Positions 1 to 6,629 of a stretch of 22,100 bases of DNA are shown here, piece after piece. Location: assembly GCA_009602735.1 (NCBI GenBank), contig WELA01011369.1, positions 219,011 through 241,110 of the forward strand, given 5' to 3'. The notes beneath the pieces are model-generated. The model searched no databases. It saw only the letters and a program-made list of their open reading frames with translations, and had not been told where the DNA came from. The first letter of the stretch is position 1. Each line of letters begins with the position of its first letter. Made by a program: the position numbers and the translations under genes. This stretch comes from Mesotaenium endlicherianum. Taxonomy: Eukaryota > Streptophyta > Zygnematophyceae > Zygnematales > Mesotaeniaceae.

Positions 1-639
1 GGGGGGGGGCTGCACGGGGGAAATGGAGGGGGGGGTTAGAGCTTCACTATGAGATCAGGAAGCTTCAAGCCAAGGCTCCAAACCGAGCATTTCCTTTCTG
101 TGGGGGAGTGCACGCCTGCTTGTCCTCACTGTGGGCCAACAAGTGGCCCCTTTCGGCAAGACGCGGGCGTACACAAGAACCAAGGCACAGCCGCAACCAG
201 GAGTCTTTGAGAGCATGCAAGCGCATAATTTTATTGGGAGAGGGAGCCCCCGAGAAAAACATCCAGGCCTGGGAGCGTGAGCAGTTCAGGACACACAGCA
301 GCGAACGAAACGGCTACTGCTTTCCCATGTACTCTCATCCAGCGGGGTTTAAGGTTTTTGTTGCGCGTGATCGTGGCTGTCCAAAAGGGGCGGGCGAGAT
401 GGGCAACAGCGTCCTATAAGAAGGCCAAAGGTTGCGACGGCTGGCTGCTGGTCACTTTCTTTGTTGACGAATTCAGGAGACGGGGTCTTGGTTTGTACTG
501 AGTAGCTCAGGCTGCTGAGCAATGCAAGCCGGAGACTAGCACGAGCACAAGCTTGGGAAGAAGCAGCTGCAAGTGGCGCCCTTTCCGGCTTCCGGCTTCC
601 GGCTTCCAACTTCCGCCCCGGCCGCAATTGCATGCTTAC
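1..639. other. left-edge region, probably larB intron or 3' part, nothing assigned
   Basis: I looked on the minus strand for the missing LarB C-terminal motifs (VAGMEGALPSVV, PTSVGYG) and did not find them. A minus-strand AATAAA lies at 229-234, but a polyadenylation site there would leave LarB without a third of its domain. The window begins with a run of G. A short TTCCGGC array is present near 584-605. Confidence 0.5.
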
Positions 640-681
640 CTTGATGTGGTCCCACGGAGCCGGCAGGCGAGCCACATGCAG
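640..681 (-). CDS. possible further larB exon (14 codons), acceptor unclear
   Basis: On the minus strand LHVARLPAPWDHIK ends at a strong donor, AAG|gtaagc, in phase 0. This is where LarB needs a short helix before its next strand. A good pyrimidine tract lies upstream, but no AG occurs just before the segment, so either the acceptor is non-canonical, the base calls are wrong, or this is not an exon. Confidence 0.3.
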
Positions 682-813
682 GTCAGGAGTTGCAGAATGA
701 GGGAAAAGAGGAGGGGGGGCGAGGGGATGAATTTGGGGCGCTGGGAGAGGGAAGGGGTTGATTGGGTGGGGGAGGAAGGGGGGAGAGGGTTGTTTTCTCT
801 TTTCCAGCTCTAC

Positions 814-903
814 CTGCTTGAGCAGACGATGCAGGCCCGCCACGCCAACGTCAGCAATCTTGGAGGTAGTGCCGCCCATAAACTCGAGCGTCAGCCTCGC
901 CTC
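814..903 (-). CDS. larB: larB exon: DVGVAGLHRLL block
   Basis: 30 codons from gggcggcag to CAG|gtagag. Encodes EARLTLEFMGG followed by IADVGVAGLHRLLKQ. Together with the previous exon it restores the motif SAGTSDLPVAEEA. The frame upstream of the acceptor is open by chance (residues SYFLSALSP...), but homology places the start here. Confidence 0.88.
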
Positions 904-1575
904 CTGCCGCCCAGGCACTGGCGCACGCGCGCACTCCTTGTAAGCGTGCTGCCGCTTGTCTGGGCTCAGAGCGGAAAGGAAGTAGCTGGGTCTGTTTTAG
1001 TTGATTTCATATATTTTCTTTTTAAAGAAATGTAACATACATTTGGGGGGGGGGGGGAAACAGACAGGAGGATAAGGTCCGCGCAAGCACCTCGGCCACG
1101 GGCAGGTCTGAGGTGCCGGCAGAAACAACCGCCACAGTGCCCGGAAGTTTCAACCTGCCCGCGGTTCCCTCGCTCATTGCTGCCCGCAGAACCTGGGCAG
1201 GCTCTGCAGGCCCCTTCTCATTTGGGCGAGAAGAAGATTCCGGATGCCCGTGGATCAGCACGTGCGAGGTGGCGTCATAGTACGAGCTGGGAAGGGAGGA
1301 CAAGACCTGGTCAAAAGCCCCCCAACCCGTCCCGACCCCCGGTCCCGGTTAGCCCTGTGATCCCATGCCCTCCCATGTGTACACACTAGAGAGCATGAGT
1401 TTGAATGCAAACCTTGGGATATGCACATACGAATATGTACACGTGCACATGCAGGCAAGAAAGGTATGAAGAGTATATGCGTTTGGCGGGTGCAATTGGC
1501 GAGCTACACAGACGAGCAACGTGGTGGTGATGCAGAAAGTGCGCCCGCACGCGCACGCACGCACGCACACGCACG

Positions 1576-1607
<32 letters not shown>

Positions 1608-2941
1608 ACGAGAGACAGAGAGGGGAGAGAGGGAGGGGCTGAGGTGCGGAGAGGGAGAGAAAAGGTGGGCAAAGAAAGAGAGAGAGGCGACCTGGTGCGC
1701 AGTTTCGGCGTCGACACGTGTCGCGAGGGCAAACGTTTGCCTGCTGGCGATTGCCTCCATGATCTCCGCAATCTGCTGCGCTGTCTTGCCCTGCCCCCAC
1801 ACCACCTGCCCCCCCCCAAAAAAAAAGAAGAAACGTACACACACACACGCACGCACGCACACATGCACACACATCACATAAGCCTGGTTTGGGCTCTCAC
1901 TTTTTACACCCCCACCCNCCCCCCCCCCGGCGCCAAAGCCCACCTGTCCAGGCCTGTCGCAGCCAGAGCGCAACACCTGGCAACGGCAAAAGCAGCAAGC
2001 AGCCGCACACCCCGTCTGCGATATTCGCCCCTTCCCAGTAGCAGATTGATACTATATACTAGAGGTCAGCATACTTGGAGCCAGAATGAGACTGACGAGC
2101 GCACCTCACGTTCTAGTCGAGCACTCGGCAGTCATGACATGGGTGGCCACTCGAAGCCGCTCAAAGCTCAACAGGCGCAGTCCAGCGGGCATCAAGAGTT
2201 TGCCCCCGACACGACTCCCAGCAACAGGCAACCTGGCTGTGGACTGACGACTCTTGTTGCAAGCAAAAATTTTGGTAGCCGCTTTTGGGACCCCCCAAAT
2301 GATCTTCCAGCAACCGGCTGACGACACTTGCACAGAAAAAACAAAAGTTACGGTGGCCGCTTTCGGGGCAGAGTTGCGGCGCAAAAACGAAGGGAACAGA
2401 ATTCCTGCAGTAACATGCACTTTAGCTTGTGAGACGATTGCGATAGGTACGCATGCGGAGCTGCGCAGGCACACCCCGCTTCAGGAAGCCCTGCTTTGGT
2501 GCATCCTGACTTCGTAAGCCCTGCTTAGGTGTAGCCTGCTTAGGTACACCCTGCTTGGGTAAACCCTGCTTAGGTGAAGCCCTGTTCAGGTAAAACGTTT
2601 GCAATAGGGGCTACAGATGAAGTGCTGCAAGGCTCTGCCTCTAGGTGGTATAACGACACAAACTCAAAAAATTACAACGCCGCAGTCGTAACATCTCAGC
2701 CAAAAAAAAGCATTCAAAGGCCACAGGAGTGGTCGTCGGGCCTAGCTTCTCTGTAAGTCTCACTCGGCCTCGAGCAACCACGCGCATGCACGTCCCAAGT
2801 GGCACGGGAAACGTCCAGCCAGGTGCCAGGTCGCGCTCGCGCGCCGCCACGCGTGCGTGCGCTCGCGCTCTTGCTCACCTCGGGGAAGCCCGTGCGGCGC
2901 ACGCGGTCCATGTCAAGGCGCGCGTAGTCCTCGACGGCTAC
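814..2941 (-). CDS. larB: LarB/PurE-related protein (NCAIR-mutase-like), partial, four exons
   Basis: Minus-strand exons 2941-2879, 1805-1692, 1306-1091 and 903-814, all phase 0, join to 161 codons without a stop. They read in LarB order: EDYARLDMDRVRRTGFPE, then VVWGQGKTAQQIAEI...ATRVDAE, then a spacer and VAVVSAGTSDLPVAE, then EARLTLEFMGG and IADVGVAGLHRLL. Bacterial LarB makes the first intermediate of the nickel-pincer nucleotide cofactor of lactate racemase by carboxylating and hydrolysing nicotinic acid adenine dinucleotide; the fold is PurE-like. Plant and algal homologues exist, but I know of no settled role for them. The family's C-terminal third, including the VVxGMEGALPSVV block and the catalytic Cys, is not in the window and should lie to the left. 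The N-terminal part (possible organelle targeting) is not identified. PurE itself is less likely because the FPE-GKT and DVGVAGLHRLL blocks are LarB-type. Confidence 0.85.
1091..1306 (-). CDS. larB: larB exon: VVSAGTSDLPVAE block
   Basis: 72 codons from the acceptor ttgaccag to GAG|gtgctt. Starts VLSSLPSSYYDATSHVLIHG. A low-complexity stretch follows (ESSSRPNEKGPAEP), then GTVAVVSAGTSDLPVAE, the nucleotide-binding glycine-containing strand and loop of the PurE-like core. Confidence 0.87.
1541..1622. repeat. microsatellite (ACGC)n (AC)n (AG)n
   Basis: Compound simple repeat in a larB intron; AG-rich sequence continues to about 1686. It creates spurious open frames on both strands. Confidence 0.9.
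1692..1805 (-). CDS. larB: larB exon: VVWGQGKT block
   Basis: 38 codons between ggcag and CAG|gtcgcc. Encodes VVWGQGKTAQQIAEI, IASRQTFALATRVDAE and ends TAHQ. This directly continues the ...FPE end of the previous exon, reproducing the PEVVxGxGKT motif across the junction. Confidence 0.87.
1833..1878. repeat. microsatellite (AC)n (ACGC)n
   Basis: Alternating AC and ACGC units follow a C8/A9 run near 1811-1828 in a larB intron. Confidence 0.9.
2228..2370. repeat. diverged tandem duplication, about 82-bp unit
   Basis: The segments starting at 2228 and 2310 share gcaacc(t)ggctg...acgac...ttgcaa/caca and ...ggtggccgcttt(t/c)ggg in the same order, offset about 82 bp. In the larB intron. Confidence 0.6.
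2475..2595. repeat. 15-bp minisatellite, about 8 units
   Basis: Units are cctgcttaggtgtag-like, each 15 bp from 2475 to 2579, with the last copy shifted by one base. Lies in the larB intron between exons 2879 and 1805. On the minus strand it reads as PKQGL-type pentapeptides. Confidence 0.85.
2879..2941 (-). CDS. larB: larB exon: EDYARLDMDRVRRTGFPE
   Basis: Between the minus-strand acceptor agagcag and donor GAG|gtgagc, 21 codons, phase 0. Matches the N-terminal LarB signature (A.xDxxRxxRxGxPE). The 5' boundary could lie somewhat upstream, because the frame stays open for about 10 more codons. Confidence 0.85.
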
Positions 2942-3029
2942 CTGCTCTGCCACATCAGCGCCGCCCGCGTGGCCTTAGTTCCCCATACATGCGGCGGCCA
3001 AACCCAAAATCTCAGGAAAGCGCCTAAAT

Positions 3030-3177
3030 CCTAACCTTAATACTTAATCCCTAACCCTCAAGCCCTTACCCCCTGACCCTTATCTCCTAAATCCTTGCGT
3101 GTGATGCCCTAAACCCTAATTCAAAATCCTAATCCGAAACCCTAGCCCTAAACTCTGATGCCCCTAAGCCTAATCCT
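3030..3177 (+). repeat. degenerate interstitial telomeric-type repeats (CCCTAAA)
   Basis: About 150 bp of heptamer-like units such as ccctaaa, ccctaac, ccctaat, ccttaat and tcctaat, with perfect stretches (ccctaaaccctaat near 3108-3121; ccctagccctaaac near 3141-3154) among degenerate ones. This is the plant-type telomere C-strand motif, written as at a left-hand chromosome end. Confidence 0.8.
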
Positions 3178-3393
3178 CGCCTCTGATGCAAATTAGCACC
3201 GCCTGACCAGCACGGCTTGCGGACGCTCCTGCAAAGGCCCTGGCTCTCCCTCTCCCTCGCCCTCGTCACCTCCGTGCTTTGCATTACTCTCGACTATCTA
3301 CTGTCTACTCCTGGTTCACATGCAGCCTCTTCGTACTCCCGATGCATACTACATGCTTCAACAGGCCCCACTTGCTTCGTCACTCACGCACAC

Positions 3394-3565
3394 TCTGCAG
3401 GGAGACACACACAGACACACACACACACTCTGCAGGGGCAGACACACACGCACGCATGCACGCGGGGGCGTGCACACGCACACGCAAACGCACACAGATT
3501 GCATACACGTGCCCGCAACGCACGCACTCGCACACGCGTGCACATGCAGCGTGCACACACATCCC
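3394..3565. repeat. CA/CGCA-rich compound microsatellite
   Basis: About 170 bp of interrupted ACAC and ACGC, including two ctctgcagggg-containing spacers about 40 bp apart. It produces several overlapping His/Thr- or Cys/Val-rich open frames that are not genes. Confidence 0.9.
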
Positions 3566-3660
3566 CCCACAGCCAGGCGCATGCAGGGCATTGCACTCTC
3601 TGGCGGTTTCGCATCACCAACCTCACGCCCCTACATACACTGCCCCACACACACTCTTCG

Positions 3661-3856
3661 AGATGGGCGCCTGAGTAAACCCTCTGCTTTCAACCCTGCA
3701 TGGTGGGCACCTAAGCGAGCCCCCATCTCTTGAACCCCACACGGAGGTCACATGGAGTAACCTACTCCTTAAACCTCGCAAGTCAGGCGCCTCAGTAACC
3801 TTACGTCTGACATTCTGCAAGATGGGCACCTGAAAACGCTACTACTTTGAACCCCC
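3661..3856. repeat. 39-bp minisatellite, 5 diverged units
   Basis: Units begin near 3661, 3700, 3741, 3780 and 3819 (38-41 bp). Each carries (g)atgggc(g/a)cctgagtaa early and an aaccctgc-like end. Substitutions are frequent, so the array is old. Confidence 0.75.
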
Positions 3857-3948
3857 TGGTTGCAAGCACAGATGGAGCATCGCCTCTGGTACGGCGAACC
3901 TTTGCTGCCCCTCCCCTCCCACTTCAAGCACTCCTCCCCACCTCTGCG

Positions 3949-4058
3949 GCTCCACCTCAGCTCCACCTCAGCGCCGGCTCAGCGCCAGCTCAGCACCACC
4001 TCAGCGCCACCTCAGCATTGGCTCAGCGGCACCTCAGCATTGGCTCAGCGCCAGCTCA
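3949..4058. repeat. 11-bp minisatellite, 10 units
   Basis: Ten consecutive 11-mers of the form gcNNNNNctca (gctccacctca, gcgccggctca, gcaccacctca, gcattggctca and others), exactly 110 bp. The constant part is GC...CTCA, while the middle varies. Confidence 0.9.
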
Positions 4059-4135
4059 GCATTTGCGGAGATTCTTTGGTGCCAGTACAGATGAATGAGA
4101 TGAACGCTGACGTGAATGGTTTCGTTTTCCCTCAC

Positions 4136-4257
4136 CTCAGGTTCCCCCACTGCAGCTACGGTGCTGCTGCTTCTGTAGAGAGACTCCTCACTTGGGATTG
4201 CACTGCTGCTGCTGCTGCTGCTGCTGGTTGCCCTGCTTGGCCTGCACCCTATTCACA
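4136..4257 (-). CDS. weak candidate exon encoding poly-Ser, possibly 5' part of larB
   Basis: The minus strand is open from about 4257 to 4136 and ends CCT GAG|gtgagg. The frame gives CRPSRAT, a run of about nine Ser written by the CTG/CAG repeat at 4203-4226, then AIPSEESLYRSSSTVAAVGE. Ser-rich composition would suit a transit peptide or linker, but there is no Met and no homology. Confidence 0.2.
4203..4226. repeat. (CTG)8 trinucleotide repeat
   Basis: Eight CTG units, followed by ctggttg. CAG-sense is on the minus strand. Confidence 0.9.
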
Positions 4258-4359
4258 CCACCGCACTCACTCACAACAGGTAAAAGACCGTACAAGGTTC
4301 ATGTCTACCTCCACACATGTACTTCCTGCACCGGGCCCTCAACACGCACACACACACAG

Positions 4360-5151
4360 GCGTGAGCTTATAGCTCAATTATATTTTACTTGACTGTCTA
4401 CGTCTCGTTGCTATACCCTACATTTCCGCCACCCGCCTCCTCCCCTCCTTCTCCCAGGTGAAGCACAGGCAAGAGGGCATCACTACAAGCTTTGGGTCAA
4501 CAATATTTACCCTCCAATGCCTTCTTCCCCGCACTCACGAAGACCCACACGCAATAACCCCAGAGATTCTGGCGCTATGTTTGCTTGCCTTGTAGGAGGG
4601 GTTGAGCCGCCCGAGCAGATAGGTTTGAAGGTTTAGGCCCTGTCTGAAGCCTGTTGGATATCTGCCGACAATTCTGATTTCCTGACAATGTTCAGAATGC
4701 TGGCCTTATTCATTTCGTCACCTATAAAGCGTGAGAATGCAACCGTGCAAGGATACGGCGATTTATTTCTGTTTTGGTATTATACTAAGTTACACGTATA
4801 CAAATATCGTGGGGTAACGAATCGCATGAAGTTTGCCAAATGCCTCCATGCTCATGGCGCTCTCTCCTACTCTTCCCCCTGATTTACAAGTTTTAGCCCT
4901 CTCATTTTACTATCTCAAGGCAAAGTAGAGAAGCGAGCTGACCGCAGAAGAGAGGTGATTACCATAACGTCTGTGCTTTTTCTCCCTTTGTGTCGGAGAT
5001 TGAGGTAGCACTAATCCGACAAAACATGTCGACTTGGCTTCATAAGCACTTCGCTGTTTGCGACGGTAACTCATAGCTGAAAAATCAGAATGATTTGTGT
5101 ATACATGGGGCAATATTGGCGCTTGATACTTCTGCTCATTTAAAATGCTAA
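4360..5151. other. spacer without recognised gene
   Basis: Base composition falls from GC-rich to mixed here. No splice-bounded coding block or known repeat was found, apart from the 3' end of the antisense frame noted at 4910-5437. Confidence 0.4.
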
Positions 5152-5757
5152 ATAGGTGGAAGCCCACATTGGCACGTAGAGCCATGCTTCCTTTCTCAAT
5201 TTTTTCTGCTAAATCCAATCCAAAAGCTGAGACTCCAAGGTTTTGGGCCTTCTGGCTCTTTACCAAGCACATCAGGAAGCTATACCATCCCAACAGATTT
5301 TGCAGGCGTCGCGAGAAGGTGCACAACTTCAGCAAAAGTGTACCGCCACTGTTTGCATGTGTTCCGTGTAGGAACGCCCGGTAAGATTGAGTTAAATGAC
5401 ATGAAAAAGCGTGAGGTAACAGCAACGAAGCTGGCAAAGGCCCAGCTCAATTTGCCCAACTTGGCAATCGAAAACATTCAAAGTCATCTCGAAAAATGTG
5501 GTGCTGTTCAAGCTGCCAGGTTCAAGCTGGTTCAAGCTGGTTCAAGCTGGTTCAAGCTGGTAACGTCAGCCCCGTTGATTAGGTCACACCAACACCACCC
5601 ACATATGTGCACGCGTAATCATCTATGTTCACAAATGTTTGGTGGTCTATTATTAGCCTTTATTGTCCTCTGCTCGTGGCAATCGACTGCAAACGACGCC
5701 TCATGCCTTCCGCGTGCAGGATCTGCAAGTCATGAACGGTACGATTCAGGCGTTTGA
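5152..5757 (+). other. unassigned open frame (about 201 codons) overlapping an antisense ORF
   Basis: The plus frame is open from a TAA at 5149-5151 to 5757. Its most protein-like part is KIELNDMKKREVTATKLAKA and LNLPNLAIENIQSHLEKCG, followed by residues dictated by the 10-bp repeat. It has no ATG near the start of that part. An antisense 175-codon frame at 4910-5437 overlaps it. I recognise neither. They may be remnants of a transposon or gene, or chance. Confidence 0.25.
5521..5562. repeat. 10-bp tandem repeat ttcaagctgg, 4 copies
   Basis: Four identical or near-identical copies of ttcaagctgg, preceded by a partial copy (gttcaagctgccagg). Confidence 0.9.
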
Positions 5758-5795
5758 CTATCTTCCCTTCGGTCAACCGGGTATCGGGTACCCTT

Positions 5796-5830
5796 GAAGC
5801 TGCTTCAAGCTGCTTCAAGCTGCTTCCAGC
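5796..5830. repeat. 10-bp tandem repeat gcttcaagct, 3 copies
   Basis: The sequence gaagctgcttcaagctgcttcaagctgcttcc repeats the same ttcaagctg core as the array 240 bp upstream, with C in place of the last G. Confidence 0.85.
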
Positions 5831-6464
5831 CATATTTGACTAGTGACATGACATTATGTTTCCTAGTCTACGACCCATGCTAGACTGTGTACGACCATTT
5901 TGACTCTGACTTTGATATGTTACAAGCGTTTCCTGCACTGGGGCCATGGACTGTACTCTGCAGTATCCTGCTTCATGCATCTTCATTCATGCAAGTACGC
6001 GGAGAAAGGCGGAGAAGAAACAGATGAAGCTCCATTGCTGTCGCTGTCAAGCAGGAGTGCGAGAAGCATAATGAGTTAATTTGTGATTGTCTCGCAACAC
6101 GCTCCTGACTTTGGGCACAAAAGTCAGCTGTCCTAGTTTGTAGACCATCATTGCGGGGGAATATAAACCGTTCCAACAAAATGCAAGCTACAAGACCCTG
6201 CTGTCTTGTCAAACCAGATACAAGGGTAACAAAGGATGATTGTGCACGAAACTGGGCTGAATCATTCTTTCACTGTCAAGCACGAATACACGAAAAGGTG
6301 CAATTTCCCGAGCCTGATTAGCCTGATATTTAAAGCTGGTATCGAAGAGAAATAGATGTCTAAAAGTACGTCTACTGCACACCCCTTCACAATATAACTA
6401 ACATAAAGTTTTTCGTCCCCTGTTAGAAGCAGAAAATCTGAAATCATTATTATCAACTGTGCGC
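5831..6464. other. upstream region of the RLK gene, no gene seen
   Basis: AT-moderate sequence with only short open frames. It contains a small direct repeat, gcctgattagcctgat, near 6312-6327. It presumably includes the kinase promoter. Confidence 0.4.
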
Positions 6465-6470
6465 TATATA
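6465..6470 (+). promoter_or_regulatory. possible TATA box of the RLK gene
   Basis: The sequence ctatatag lies 53 nt before the chosen ATG, which would give a 5' UTR of about 20-25 nt. A second TATA-like string, gtatataatg, directly overlaps the ATG. Position is the only support. Confidence 0.3.
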
Positions 6471-6517
6471 GACCATCAGCAAGACTGCTAAAGCTAGAAT
6501 TCAGGAAAAGGTATATA

Positions 6518-6629
6518 ATGTATTCTGCATATGGAACTACGCGGAGCTTTTCAGCAGCAGAAGTGAAAACTGTTCTGATATGGACCTTATTAGTGGTTGG
6601 TGGAACTTCTGTGACACATCCTACTGATG
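6518..6629 (+). CDS. RLK exon 1: signal peptide
   Basis: The first coding exon encodes a start Met, a roughly 17-residue N-region with Arg and Lys, and a hydrophobic core (VLIWTLLVV) followed by small residues, which fits a secretory signal peptide. It ends GAT G|gtgagc in phase 1. The split codon joins the TT of exon 2 to make Val38. Confidence 0.8.

Noticed and set aside
904..990. Upstream extension of larB exon D (SYFLSALSPDKRQ...)
   Set aside because: The frame is open, but the LarB motif VAE-EA is restored only if splicing joins 1091 to 903, and phase 0 agrees. The extension has no family match.
1349..2321. Long frames on both strands (up to 266 codons)
   Set aside because: They run through AC, AG and C-run repeats in larB introns and include an N. 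Only the 1805-1692 minus exon has homology.
3217..3733. Overlapping long frames rich in His/Thr or Cys/Val
   Set aside because: Produced by CA/CGCA microsatellite sequence in every frame.
5521..5562. CRISPR-like repeats
   Set aside because: Units are 10 bp, contiguous and without spacers, in eukaryotic DNA.
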